Shown here piece by piece: positions 11,672-22,724 of a stretch of DNA of 64,000 bases. The position numbers and the translations under genes are program-made. Origin of the DNA: Trissonchulus latispiculum (taxonomy: Eukaryota > Nematoda > Enoplea > Enoplida > Ironidae); contig JASAND010022051.1 in assembly GCA_030248195.1 (NCBI GenBank), positions 1 to 64,000 of the forward strand. The letters are read 5' to 3'. The notes under the pieces are model-generated. The model saw only the letters and a program-made list of their open reading frames with translations, was not told the DNA's origin and did not search any database. The stretch's first letter is position 1. Each line of letters opens with the position of its first letter.

Positions 11672-12055
11672 ATGCCCTAGTGGTGGGCACCTTATATTCT
11701 TACATATCCGAATATATATTCACCTATTTTACGTTAACATATATCCGGATATCCGGTAATCCGCCTATTCGAAACTTAAGTCCAAGAAACTGTTTTTAAT
11801 TTTGCAGTTAAAACTTTAATTTTTCTGTCATTTTTATGCTACGCTGCGAATTTCTATCATACAGTTAAGCCACAGCCTTTCATTCAGAAATATGAAAAAT
11901 ATTTTAGAAGAAATTGATCGCTAATATGCACAATCAAATGCAGAAAAACCATGATTTGAAAACATTAGCGGCTGTTGTCTATTATAACTCAAGCGTAAGC
12001 AGAAAGAAACGTCTACATAATTGAAAGCTAGCCACTCCACCCCGCCCCATATGCC

Positions 12056-12380
12056 CTGGGGTTTTTTACTGGGGGGGGGGGGGCGGGCCCCCCCACTTTT
12101 TGGGTCCCCCCCCCACGTTTTTGGGCTTCCCCCCCACTCACCCTAAGGTGCCCAGAAAATGCCAAATTTTTAGGATTTTTGGTCAAAATTTTCAAAATTT
12201 TTCCGGCTTCGCCGGAAATTTTTGGTAAAAAATCGTTTATTTTGGTGCCAAAACTTCATTTTTGAGCACCTTTAAGCTTACTTATAACAGTATATGTAGA
12301 AAACAGACTTTTTATACGGTATTTTTGGCATTTTTAGCCCATTTTATCCCCCCCCACTTTTGGACCTTCCGAAAATTTTT
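12056..12380. mobile_element. G-run MITE, CTGGGTTTA type, right end lost
   Basis: Starts CTGGGGTTTTTTACTGGGG and is collinear with 20861-21257 through CCGGCTTCGCCGG (about 12207) to the distal C run. The right terminus is missing. Confidence 0.65.
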
Positions 12381-12430
12381 GTTTTTTTGCTTTTCCTCCT
12401 TTCTGCGTCTTAATTTTTCTGACCTTGGAA

Positions 12431-12805
12431 CAGGGTTGGGAGTCTCGGTCTCGGTCTCGCCCAAAAGCCGAGACTTGACCAGTCTCGGTCTCGGTCTCGC
12501 TCACCCAAAAGTCTCGGTCTCGGACCGAGACCGGAAATTTTTTGAAAACATCAAATTTTAGCGAAATTTTTAAATTAATGTAACAAAAATTAACTGACGA
12601 GGTGTGGGAATCGTATGTTTATGTGTTAAAGCCCCAAATACTGGGCCTACGCCTTAAACACTGGAAAAAATTAAGTTTAAGCTTAAAATTGCTAGTCTCG
12701 GTCTCGGTCTCGCCCAAAAGCCGAGACTTGGCCAGTCTCGGTCTCGGTACCCTGGTCTCGGTCTCGTTCTCGGTCTCGGTGAAATCTCGGTCTCGCCCAA
12801 CCCTG
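12431..12805. mobile_element. hAT-like element built of GGTCTC hexamers
   Basis: Exact 8-bp duplication CCTTGGAA (12423-12430, 12806-12813). The ends CAGGGTTGGG and CCCAACCCTG are inverted. Both subterminal regions are GGTCTC hexamer runs, also present inverted as GAGACC. Confidence 0.85.
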
Positions 12806-12870
12806 CCTTGGAAACCTGACAGGGGGGGGGGGCGGCCGCCCCCCCCCTTGGGTGCGCCCCTGCCCGGTGG

Positions 12871-13992
12871 GTTAAAGCTTTCCTACAGGATCGGCTCTAT
12901 TCCGTCGAATTTGAAGGGGCCACTAGTCGGCCAAAACGATTCGGCTGTGGCGTTCCCCAGGGTTGTGTCCTCCCACCAACTTTATTCCAGGTGTTCATAA
13001 ACTCCCTGGCTGAGGCTGTTCCTGAAGAAGTGGAAATTTCCCTATTTGCTGACGATGTGGCCGTCTGGTGCAAGCACCCACAGATTGCGGTGGCCACCCG
13101 TAAACTCCAGGAAGCCCTTGATGCTATCACCAAATGGACTAGATCGAACAAAATGGTCATCAACGTCCAGAAGTGTGAAGCCTCAGTGTTTACCACCAGG
13201 AACAAGGAGCAGAACGTCAAACTGCACCTAACCATTGACTCCCAGCAAATCCCAGTCACCAAGACCCCGATTTTTTGGGAATCAAATTCGATCCATCTCT
13301 ATCCTTCAGGGCCCACATCGACCAGCTCATCTCCAAACTCAGAAGAACCAATATTCTTCGATCCCTAGCTGGTACCAAATGGGGATGCAAAAAGGAAGAC
13401 CTTCGGATGGTGTACCTTGCTTATATTGTATCCGCCATAGAATATTGTGGCCCTGCCTGGATCCTGTGAGCCTGGCTTCCCAGGCCTCCTGGCGGGAGGA
13501 GGGCCGGTCTCTAACAGTGCTGGCCTCCACCGACAGCCTGGCCAAGGAAAAAAACAGCCACAATCAATCCGTTTCCGCCCTGGGAAGCCCCATCCTGGCT
13601 GGAAATTGTGACTGAAATCTACGACATCTCCAGAAGAGACCCCCCCAGAGAAGAAGAAATCTGCTACGGAAAGTATCCTGGATCGCCTGACCCCGGCCGA
13701 TATCGAAATCTACACTGACGGATCAGCCCAAGAAGGAACCAGAAACGGAGGAAGCGGCGTATATTCTTCACCACCGGCTGGGTCTCACCCGGAACATAAT
13801 CGAACCAGCTGGTCTGGTCACCTCGAGCTACGGAGCTGAGCTCCAGGCGATGGACCGCGCCCTGGAACGGATTGACGCGACGGCATCCGCTGAAGATCAA
13901 ATCATCAGACCAGGAAGCTGTCCTCTGGTCCTGCCAAATCAATTACCTATAAGGAGTTTACCATCTGGCGCCGCATAAAGTCCATCCTGAAC
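12871..13992 (+). pseudogene. I-type LINE: RT second part and start of RNase H
   Basis: Resumes the LINE of 5100-5544 with a GCGVPQGCVLPPTLFQVF-type motif, the catalytic FADDVAVW (about 13048) and the thumb region (KWTRSNKMVINVQKCE, LGIKFDPSLSFRAHI in a shifted frame, VSAIEYCGPAW). RNase H follows at IYTDGSAQEGTRNGGSGVYSS (about 13710). Several frameshifts and stops make it inactive. It is interrupted at 13993 by another hAT-like element with an exact 8-bp duplication. Confidence 0.85.
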
Positions 13993-14046
13993 CACTGGCG
14001 GATCCAGGATTTCGTGACGGGGGAGGTAAAAATTTTCCAGCGGGGG

Positions 14047-14328
14047 CAGGCCCGCACCCAGGATTTTGAAAAGGGGGGGGTCCAAGCTAAAACGCAACGG
14101 GGGGTCTGGGTGCGGAGCCCCCCAGAAGTTGAAGAATTTTTGCATTTTCGCCAAAAAACAGTACATTGGACGTTTATTTCTAGCAAAAAGTGAATTTTCG
14201 CGCCGCAGGCGCGAAATTTTTTAAAAAATAGCTGTTTTTGCCATAAAAATAGCAAAAATTTTCCATTTTGTCATTTCAAAAGGGGGGTCTAGACCCCTTG
14301 AACCCCCCCCCCCCTGGGTGCGGCCTTG
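14047..14328. mobile_element. Small hAT-like element nested in 13993-16140
   Basis: Exact 8-bp duplication AGCGGGGG (14039-14046, 14329-14336). The ends CAGGCCCGCACCCAGG and CCTGGGTGCGGCCTTG are inverted. The body has G/C runs, a GGGGTCTGGG...GCCCCCCAGAAG hairpin and a CGCGCCGCAGGCGCG hairpin. Confidence 0.8.
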
Positions 14329-14526
14329 AGCGGGGGGTCTGGGGGGCGGAGCCCCCAGAAGTTGAAGAAATTTTTTTTGCAACAAAATCGGTCTTCGGAT
14401 ATTTAATTCTTTTTATACTGAAGAACTGAACAAATTTTTTAAAATTCTTGACATTTTCAGGCAAAAATGGTAATTTTCTCCGAAAATCGGATGCATTTCA
14501 AGCCTTTTCTTAACAAATGCAATAAC

Positions 14527-15988
14527 AGGGCTGTTGCGCGGCCTCCTCAGAAAAAAGGAATAAAAAAAGGAATTTTGAAACAGAAAAAAAGGAAAAAAAA
14601 GGAATTTTCCCAATGAAAACTGGCAAAAATAACAAACTTTAAAGGCTATTTTCTTGCTACTACGCTAACGCATTAATATTATTTTTGCTTTAAAAATTAA
14701 TTCTGATCGGGTAGATTCGACGAAGCCAAGGGATTTTTTTATATTGACATCTGAAAATGGCTCCTGAAATATGTAGTGCCGCCTGTAAACTTTTATGCAA
14801 ATAAATATACACACACAGACTTGTATAGTAGGCAGGGACTAAACAGTGGTGGACTTTTTACATTTTTATGATAAGCTGGGAAATTTTCAGGTTTTATGAT
14901 AAGTTGGTATTTGGAAAAAATTAAGTGCTGGAAAATTTTCGAAAAATCCAAATTTTTTTAGGAAATAAATGGTCCACATTTAAGTAACGGAATGCCTGAG
15001 ACTTCAAGAGCAACACTGAAGCTATGTTCTTGCTATGCTCTTCTACTATAAGTAGTTTCTAGAGATGCGCCGGGGCCGCCACTACCGGAGCCGGAGCCGG
15101 GGATTGGAAATTGAGGGTCTAAATTAAAAATTTTCAACAAATTCTTTAAACCCTAGATGGGAAGCTAGTCGATAAAATTGAGAAAAGTGAGAAATGAAAA
15201 AGAACTAAAACTGAAATAGCAGAAACATATTTTGTTCAAAAAATTTTAGCTTCAGAAGTTTTCACTATTCCAGAATAAAAAGCAATTATCTTGGACGACA
15301 AAATTAAATAGAACCGGTCCAGGTTAACACGAACCTCCTATCAAATTGCTCATTGTTAATACATTTCACTTTTAAACTGTATAAATAAGCTCGCATTCAT
15401 AAAGAAAACATGGTGTCATAGTAAACTAATACGATAAAACGAGAAGTTTAGATAATGTTCGAAATTTTCTGCAAAGTCTACAACTTTCTCTACAATTTTC
15501 TAAAGTCTAGTCAACCTACAACCATCGAAATTTATATAATGTTACCGTTGCTATTATCTTACTGTTATTGCGTAACAAAAAATACATGTGCTGAAAAGAA
15601 TAAAATCGTAAAAATTTGCTATTTCGTGCACTCTAGAAATGGCATAAACTCAGCCGTTACTATAGCTTAAAACTACACTTTTCCAGCCAAATAGATCAAA
15701 ATACAAAACTTAAGGCCAAGGCAAGTTATTAGTAAATATATAAGTTCAAAATATAAAACCAACTTTGAAATTAAAATCCATACGAGCAAATCCCGGCGAA
15801 GCCGGAAATTTTTGAAAACATATGGGCAAAAACGTAAATTTTGCTTAAAAAGTTTGTAAATTCCTAGACTTTTTGAAGTTAGCCAGAAAAAAAAGGAAAT
15901 AAAAGGAATTTTGGGCGAAAAAAAGGAAATAAAAGGAAGGCCTCGAAAAAAAGGAAATAAAAGGAAAAAAAGGAACCGCAACAGGCCT
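14527..15988. mobile_element. hAT-like element with AGGGCTGTTGCG ends (sister copy)
   Basis: The flanks GCAATAAC and GTAATAAC match at 7 of 8. The termini AGGGCTGTTGCG and CGCAACAGGCCT are inverted. Purine-rich AAAAAGGAATAAAAA words lie inside both ends. The interior is noncoding and holds a short CCGGAG/GGGGCC hexamer patch at 15064-15112. The element lies inside the hAT-like element at 13993-16140. Confidence 0.75.
15063..15112. repeat. Left end of a GGGGCC/GGAGCC-hexamer element
   Basis: AGAGATGCGCCGGGGCC followed by CGGAGC hexamers; the remainder is missing or decayed. Confidence 0.55.
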
Positions 15989-16148
15989 GTAATAACTATG
16001 CGGCTAAAAAGTAGAAAATTCGCGCCGAAGGTGCGGAAATGTTTTGGTTTTTTGCCCTTTTTCCTCTTTCTCTCCTTAATTTTTCCTAACTTCGAATCGA
16101 GACGGGGGGGGGGGCGGCCCCCCCCCTGGATCCGCCCCTGTCCTGAAC

Positions 16149-16740
16149 TGTCAACCACGAACCCTCCAAATCCACTGGCTGCCCGGTCATTCGGGCATGC
16201 GCGGCAACAAAATCGCTGACACGCTCGCTGGCCTTGGCTCAAATCTGGATCAGGCTGCTACTCCGGTAGATTTCAGGGCAGTGAAATCCAAAATTTCGAG
16301 ACATTTCACTAGCACCTGGCAATCTGGTTTATCCTCGGACAGACTAGACCTGCCTCGAATCCCCCGCAACCCTGACCCGAAGGAGACTGGACTATCCAGG
16401 GCAGACAGGTCAGTCCTGTCCCAACTTCGTGTCGGGGGCTTCTCTCCAATCCTAAACTGGTACCTGGCTCCATAGAATTGGACCCCGAGATTCTCCCATG
16501 TGCCCACTGCCCTAACCAGGAAGACACACTGTCGCATGCCCTACTCTACTGCTCATAATCAGACCGCCCACGCCTATCCCACTTGGGTCCTAACCCTAGC
16601 CTTTCGGTCCTCTGGGAAAAGCCTCGGGAGGTCCTTGCCTTTCTCAGAGAATGCGGCCGCCTCCGTCCTGGAGGTGTCCGGGCCGATTGAATCTGTATTC
16701 AGGTGGCTGGAAGCATCAACAACAACAACACCAAGGTGTT
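16149..16740 (+). pseudogene. I-type LINE: RNase H end and C-terminal zinc motif
   Basis: Continues the RNase H domain directly after the insertion: HWLPGHSGMRGNKIADTLAG, then SRADRSVLSQLRVGGFSPIL and a CAHCPNQEDTLSHALLYC zinc motif, typical of the C-terminus of I/R1-like LINEs. The element ends at a CAA-repeat tail (about 16717-16735). Together the three pieces define one LINE split by two transposons. Confidence 0.85.
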
Positions 16741-16799
16741 TTTCGGTTGTTGTTGTTGTTGTTGTTGTTTGCTGCATTAGACATGGACAGTTGACGTCT

Positions 16800-18490
16800 A
16801 ACTGTCTGTTGACGTTGAACCACCTTAACAAAGTACAGTTATGCCTCTCTAAGTACAACGAAGCATGAAAAACTTATGCCGGTTTTTCGCCGTTGGTGGG
16901 TATATATAAGGGCTATTTATGTGCCATACTTTGGACAATTTGAGAAAGACCTCCATTTTCTGTGAATTTTAAATTATATATATATTCGTTTCAGAGTAAA
17001 TTTTCTCAAAGGAACAGAAAACAGATAACATAAGGATATAAGGATCAAGAACTGAAACTATATCGTACTCACGTTTCCGGAACGCATTGACTGTTTCTTT
17101 TTGTTTTTACAGTTTCCTTTACCTGGGAATACATCCAAGTAGATTATTCAACGTATATTTATATTAAACTACATGATTTGTACGAAAAAGCAGAAATGGT
17201 TGTTCTAAAGCTGTATACAGTAAATGTAATTTTCGTTGTAATTAATACTACAATTCATCATGTCTTCTCGTAGGGCGTGCTGTAGATTGAGGGACGGTCT
17301 TGCGTACTTTAGCAGGAGGTTGGCTGCTAATTTGCTTAGAATGGACAAATGTTGCAGTGTGATCTTTTCTGGCAAGCCCTATCAGTTGTGTAGACATATC
17401 TGATTGATTAGGCTCCGTCACGAAATCATCCTCATCAAATTCTTGTTGTTGTGTTGTGATTTCCGGGCTCGTCAGCCTAGATGGCTATATGAAGAACAAT
17501 CAACCATCCAGTCCAGCACACGTCTTCGTAATTCACAAGCCAGCAGCACATCATTCAGAAAAGCCGGAATACGCAAGAATGAGGAAGAGGCAAAGAACCA
17601 CTCGGTAGCATAATTTAAGCACTTGGATGGCATTAGTGTAATTCGACATGGCTACGCCATGCCCCCGGGAACAGAGCCCATTTGCGCCGTTGACCAGACG
17701 GATGCCAGAGGACACCTGTGGAGATCTCCATTTGATGGGGTCCGTGTCCATCGGATTTCCCAAGGAGGCTGGCATCTTAGTCCCCCATCAAATTCTTCAT
17801 CAGCATCAGCGATACGGTCATCCAAAGTAGCAGTAGCTTTTTCCTTCGCTGATTAGAGTCTGCCGTATAGAAACTACTTATTTGCTGCCATTTGAAGTAG
17901 TCAGTTGAGCTAAATAGTCTGTTTCCATGACAGTAATTGGCGTCCCTCATGCCTTTTGCAATATTTTTTGCATCGAAACGGGAGCCTGTTCTTTCTGCCC
18001 TATCAAATTGTTCGAGCAGATATTTCCTTCCACTGTTTTTCTGACAGTTGCGTTGGAACCCTCGATAGTCATAACCCCCAACCCATGTCCAGTTGGCCGA
18101 CTCCAGGGTATTCATTTGTGGTAGCAACTTCACTAAGTGCTCTGGCCAATCTAGCGTATCCGGATGACGCTTCCATCATTTGTCTCACGTTTGTAAGATC
18201 TAATTGCTGCGTAACGTAAACTCAAGCGTTCTGGTACATATTTATAATTTCCTCGGTCAAGGTGGTTGACAAGATCACCATATCTCTGGTAACTGCGTAC
18301 GCAACCATTTTCTGGACAAGAGTACAAGACAAGACAAATTGTCCAAAGTTCGGCACATAAATAGCCCTTATATAGACCCACGAACGGCGAGAAAACGGCA
18401 TAAGTTTTTCATGCTTCGTGGCACTTAGAGAGGCATAACTGTGCTTTGTTAAGGTGGTTCAATGTCAACCGAAAAATAAACAAAAATTCA
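16800..18490. mobile_element. 1.7-kb element with long terminal inverted repeats enclosing the C2H2 fragment
   Basis: The arms, about 135 bp, are near-perfect inverted copies: TTGAACCACCTTAACAAAG, AGTTATGCCTCTCTAAGT, GCATGAAAAACTTATGCCG and AAGGGCTATTTATGTGCC all recur reversed. Each arm contains a TATATAAG box pointing inward. A partial tandem copy of the right arm lies at 18475-18630. The left arm directly follows the I-type LINE tail. Confidence 0.65.
17777..18381 (-). pseudogene. C2H2-type protein fragment carried in an inverted-repeat element
   Basis: Read leftward, one frame shows a C2H2 finger (YSCPENGCVRSYQRYGDLVN, then HLD) followed by a basic region. A frame shift near 18140-18150 leads to RKYLLEQFDRAERTG, a GNRLF motif and WQQISSFY. 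I recall this arrangement from multi-copy invertebrate proteins of unknown function with a C2H2 finger and downstream YLxxxF..G..TG and RLF...QQI.SF blocks, so the identification is from memory and moderate. The reading is damaged by frame changes and looks truncated. It lies between long inverted repeats (about 16810-16945 and 18345-18475), which suggests the gene travels with a mobile element. Confidence 0.45.
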
Positions 18491-18639
18491 CAGAAAATGG
18501 AGGTCTTCCTCAAATTGTCCAAAGTTTGGCAGACAAATAGCCCTTATATAGATCCACAAACGACGAAAAAACTGTATGTCGAAAACTCGCAACTCCAACC
18601 GAAAAATAAACAAAAATTCACAGAAAACGGAGGTCCTCA

Positions 18640-19130
18640 TGGAATCAGTCGAAATTCAGTGGATTTATACGTCTAGTATGTTTGTTCAAATTGTGAAAAA
18701 ATGGTGTGCGTGTCTCCACTACAGCAGATTTTATACACCTTAAATGCTAATTGTCGAGTGTCAGTGAGGTAAAATATGATCAGGAATAAGTTGTCATTTC
18801 AGGACCAAGAAGCAATGTAGAGGCAAATGGCGTTATGTATGCTTAGGCTACCTCCATATTCCCATGTTAGATGGGCTTCCTTGTACCGCCGACGAATGAC
18901 TCTGCTCGTACAGACATTTGAATGAAAGCCGTGATGATACCGTTTTGGCTGCTCCAGCAGCTAACTTTGGAGCGCTACCCTGCACTAACGGGACGGCCAA
19001 AAAATGTCGCGATTGTGCCAAGGAGGTTCTTGGACCATAGGCTTTCACCCCAAAAAGTTAGAGAGAAATCGATTTTTTGGGTTATCACGACCATGGTCGA
19101 ACTACTCAGAAATCGGCTCATATACATATA
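18640..19130. other. Intronic, unassigned
   Basis: No supportable feature between the inverted-repeat element and the truncated hAT-like end. Confidence 0.45.
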
Positions 19131-19132
19131 CT

Positions 19133-19320
19133 GTGGCGTAGATAGGTCTTTGCTTCGGGGTGGGCGGATCTTTGGCAAGTCGGGGGGGGGGGGCCGCGGG
19201 CCGGACCCCCCCCCCCCCCGAAATTTAGCAATTTTTTACCGTGGCCCACAATAATCGTAACTTGCGATATTTTGCAATTTTTTACCGTGGCCCACAATAA
19301 TCGTAACTTGAGGTATTTTT
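19133..19320. mobile_element. Truncated hAT-like end with a 36-bp direct repeat
   Basis: CTGTGGCGTAGATAGG resembles hAT termini and is followed by G/C runs. Then a 36-bp segment (19229-19264) is repeated directly at 19275-19310 (CCGTGGCCCACAATAATCG in each). Confidence 0.5.
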
Positions 19321-19489
19321 GTATATATATATATATCGGTATATATAGACAGACTGACGCCCTATTGCCTACGGGCAGAGTGGCCGAGAACAGACAGACA
19401 GACATGGGACTTCTCTTAGAACGCTCTTTAACATGATTCATGTACGTATACATATAAACTACCTATATACATTCATATAAAAAACTTAC

Positions 19490-19635
19490 TCTCCCTCCAA
19501 AGAATCTCGTTCTTTTCGTTGCTTTATGAATTCATCCATCAGTTCTTGAGCATTTTTCATGTGGTCTCGTGGTTCCCAAGTATTATGATGGGATGACCAT
19601 CCAATCCATTTCACCAAGAAATATTCCTTGCCATC
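19490..19635 (-). CDS. Chromodomain protein, second coding exon (rest of chromodomain)
   Basis: The 146-nt exon starts in phase 0 after TTTGAG and ends in phase 2 at a consensus donor GTAAGT (19484-19489). It encodes EYFLVKWIGW followed by NTWEP, the diagnostic chromodomain core, then the C-terminal helix (QELMDEFIKQRKER). Joined to the exon at 58966-59304 it gives one continuous chromodomain. All three aromatic-cage positions are present (Y101, W123, W126 of the spliced protein), so methyl-lysine binding is likely. Codons are not disrupted, unlike in the surrounding transposon debris. A truncated hAT-like fragment lies next to the donor side (about 19130-19430) and a hAT-like MITE starts at 19781, so the exon is tightly boxed in by mobile DNA. 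Confidence 0.85.
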
Positions 19636-19780
19636 CTCAAACAAAACCGAAGCTCCACAGTGCGATGTTATACAAGTAACAAAAATGCTCCGCACAAAAG
19701 GGGATATATAATATGTGTGTTGGGCCATGTCTATCCTTTAAATTCCGGTGTTGAGATAGTAAAGGCATAAGTCCGACACA

Positions 19781-20171
19781 CAGTGGCGGATCCGGGATTT
19801 CGTGACGGGGGGGGCGGTAAAACTTTTCCAGCGGGGGGTTTGGGGGACAGAGCCCCCCAGAAGTTGAAGAAATTTTTTGTTTTTGCAATAAAATCGGCCT
19901 TCGGATCTTTAATTCTTTCAAAACTGAAGAACTGAACAAATTTTTTAAAATTCTTGACATTTTTAGGCAAAAATGGTAATTTTTTCCGAAAAATAGGATG
20001 CATTTCAAGCTTTTTCATCACAAATACAATAAATATGCGGTTAAAAAGTAGATAATTCGCGCCGCAGGCGCGAAATTTTTTGGTTTTTTGCCCTTTGTCC
20101 TCTTTCTCTCATTAATTTTCCTACCTTCGACTCGCGACGGATAGGGCCGCCCCCTCCTGGATCCGCCCCTG
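19781..20171. mobile_element. hAT-like MITE with CAGTGGCGGATCCGGG ends
   Basis: Exact 8-bp duplication CCGACACA (19773-19780, 20172-20179). The termini CAGTGGCGGATCC and GGATCCGCCCCTG are inverted, and the interior matches the element at 8301-8686. It lies about 145 bp upstream of the acceptor of chromodomain exon 2. Confidence 0.88.
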
Positions 20172-20179
20172 CCGACACA

Positions 20180-21605
20180 GCAACTTTTGGTGGATGGTTC
20201 CATGGCGAAAGTTCTTCCGTTCGCTTCCGGCTTTCACTTGACACCAAATTTGACCACTTGAAAAATTTTAGTTTTAACTCAAAATCGCCACCCCACCACA
20301 GCACTCTACAGCCACTTTGGGTACTCAGTTCAATGACAAAAGTTGCTCATCTCACTTAGGGCTTTCATTTGATACCGAATTCGACCACTTTTGAAAATTT
20401 TATTTTTGACGGCCTGACCCCCGACCGAACCCTCCAAACGGCAGTGGAACCAGCCCAGCCAGATGGGTAGGTCTGACGGCAAAACGGACAGCGGAAATGC
20501 GCTGGGCGCACCAGAAAACCCCTATAGACCAAGTTAACCAAGTTAACAGGCTAAGTAAAGCCCACTATGGACCTCCAGGAAGCGGTTGACGACTTTACCC
20601 TCCAAACGGCAAAGTGATAACAGCCCAGTGCGATAGGTAGGTCAGACGGTAAAACATGACTGCGGGAATCAATTCTCCGTGCCAGAAAACCTTTGTATGA
20701 AAGATTTGAGCCACCCATGTAGCAAAATAAGCGAAAAAATTCAATTCAATTCAATTTCTGAATATAAAAAGAAATCAGCACCAGCTCTTAACATTCGACC
20801 TCAGCGACGACTACAAAAACGGTCAGTTTTCGCTCTGAGCCGACTTTGCGGCGCAGCTGCCTGGGTTTATTTTACTGGGGGGGGGGGGGGGGCGGGGGGG
20901 GCGCCCCCCCACTTTTGGGTTCCCCCCCCCACTCCTCCCCCCCCCCTATCTTGGGCGTACCCCCCCCCCACTCACTATAGGGTGCCCAGAAAATGCCAAA
21001 TTTTTAGGATTTGTGGTCAAAATTTTGAACATTTTTCCGGCTTCGCCGGAAATTTTTGGTCAAAAATCGTCTTTTTTGGTGCTAAAACTCAATTTTTGAG
21101 CACTTTTAAGCTTAGTTATAGCAGCATATGTAGAAAACAGGCTTTTTATACGGTTTTTTTACCATTTTTAGCCCATTTTATTCCCCCCCCCCCCACTTTT
21201 CGACCTCCCCCCCCACTCTCCCCCCCCCCCACTTTTTTTCGCCTAAAGTAAACCCAGGCTGCGGCGCAAAAAGTTGCGATTCTTAAATTCTTTAGAGGGT
21301 ACTACTGGACCCTATAGCCCTTTAGGTTGGCCCGCCGCTGCAGTTCACGTGAAAGCGGCGAACATTATGCACAATACAACCATCAAATAGGAGAAACCGG
21401 AAAAAACATCGCCGCCATAACCGGTCCGGGGTGTGTTTTAACGGTAAGTGATACGGGGCTGAAACTTCCCACACATACTAAACTCGATGTGCTCTTCAAT
21501 TTGCGCATGAAATCTGGGCAGGATTTTGCGCAGCTTCTGCGCAGCTTATTTTACAGTGCCTCCAGCCACCGGAGGCACCGCAACAATGATAATAGGGGAG
21601 CCAGA
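20180..21605. repeat. Composite repeat, locus 2 (inverse), with a nested MITE
   Basis: Reading from right to left it matches 930-1880: hairpin-side block (21258-21600), then the G-run MITE 20861-21257, then 160-bp satellite (20420-20700) and degenerate 145-bp units (20180-20410). The terminal hairpin is decayed here. Confidence 0.72.
20861..21257. mobile_element. G-run MITE, CTGGGTTTA type
   Basis: 5-bp duplication GCTGC (20856-20860, 21258-21262). The ends CTGGGTTTATTTTA and TAAAGTAAACCCAG are inverted. CCGGCTTCGCCGG lies at about 21037. It is inserted in the composite repeat at 20180-21605. Confidence 0.87.
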
Positions 21606-21737
21606 ACTTGCAGAGGAGGGGCGGGCCGGTTTTCGCTTTTATACATGCTATACGTTTCTGCTACCACTACGATTTTGCTGGGCGGGGGCGACCGAACTGG
21701 GGAGGGGGCGAGCGGACAAGGGTTTGGAACATGTTAA

Positions 21738-22724
21738 GGTGCTGGTATCGCTTTGCGTAAATTTGACCCTATAGTCTCCAATTTGTTATGAAAATAGATG
21801 AAACTTTCCATATATGTAATTTTGGTGCTCTTTAACATTCTGGGACCAGTCCAGCATTTTTAGGTGCAAAGATAAGAAAGTTTTGGTTTTTGCCATTATT
21901 CTCTCAGAACGTAGCCGATACACCGGAATGATTGTTATGGCTCGAAAAAGGGCACCAAAATGAATATTTTTGCTTTAGAGCTATCTCTAGCGGTTAAGGC
22001 ACTGTGAGCCAAAAACGATTTTTTGGGTCAAAATTTGACCATTTTCGATAAAATCAGTTTTTTTCAAAATTACTGCCAGATCTTATAGACAATTTTGACT
22101 TATTTATACATTATTTATAGATACATCGTCCAATAGCACATTTCATCTATACCTATTCGCTAGATTTCGTCGCTTTAAGCTAGAGAATTCGCGGAAAAAC
22201 CATTTTAGCGAAACTGCGATTATTTTGTTTAGAACAACGATTTCTCCAAAATTACCAAATTTTGGCAGAATGAAAATTCAAACTATTGCGGAGTGACATT
22301 TTTCTCGGTTTAAGTCAAAACATCTCCAGTGGCGAGAAAACCGAATACAAAGTTGCGAAATTTCATGTCATCGCACATTTGCTGGATTTTCTGGAGTATT
22401 GAGGCTTATTAAGCCAAATCCAAAAAATGCCCCTCGGGCCACGTGTCCTTCATATCATGACAAAAGAAAAAGTTTGACTGATTCTACAGTTTTGAGAAAT
22501 CGATGTTCAAAAATTTTTGGTCTGTCTTGAGCCTGTCAAGTGTCAGGTTATCAGAAAAGTGATGCTATTTTGTGCTAATTTTGCTAGTTTCGTAATCTCT
22601 TGTGAATATACAGATTATATGCTTTAAAACGATGTATAAAGCTATTGCCAACTCCCAAAACCGCGAAAGTTATAGTGTTTCAAAAAATACCCACAAAAGC
22701 ACTGCACAAAACGATACCAGCACC
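21738..22724. mobile_element. TTAA-flanked element, longer copy
   Basis: TTAA duplication (21734-21737, 22725-22728). The ends GGTGCTGGTATCG and CGATACCAGCACC are inverted. 987 bp, noncoding. Its interior matches the reverse of 9822-10492. Confidence 0.82.

Larger units (their letters stand above)
5545..12862. mobile_element. hAT-like element (CAGTGGCGCACCCAG ends) inside the I-type LINE
   Basis: The left end CAGTGGCGCACCCAG and right end TTGGGTGCGCCCCTG are inverted. The flanks TCCGGTGG and CCCGGTGG (5537-5544, 12863-12870) match at 7 of 8 bases. Deleting the element rejoins the RT reading frame of the host LINE. Its 7.3 kb consists of later insertions: a G-run MITE, a long palindrome, a GGGGCTACTTTGCC-motif element, a TTAA element and a GGTCTC-rich element. 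No transposase is seen. Confidence 0.75.
13993..16140. mobile_element. hAT-like element (CACTGGCGGATCCAGG ends) inside RNase H
   Basis: Exact 8-bp duplication TCCTGAAC at 13985-13992 and 16141-16148. The inverted ends are CACTGGCGGATCCAGG and CCTGGATCCGCCCCTG. Excision restores the RNase H frame. It contains nested elements at 14047-14328 and 14527-15988 and a CGCGCCGAAGG hairpin near 16020. Confidence 0.88.

Noticed and set aside
15673..16242. 189-residue minus-strand open frame
   Set aside because: It spans the border of a hAT-like element and the antisense of RNase H; composition is Phe/Leu/Lys-rich and no domain is visible.
19635..19660. Alternative acceptor for chromodomain exon 2 at GTGGAG|CTTCGG
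   Set aside because: It does not match the phase-0 end of the first exon; the TTTGAG|GATGG acceptor does and restores the domain.
20679..21251. 190-residue plus-strand open frame rich in Pro and Gly
   Set aside because: It crosses a satellite boundary and the C runs of a MITE whose 5-bp duplication shows it is inserted DNA.
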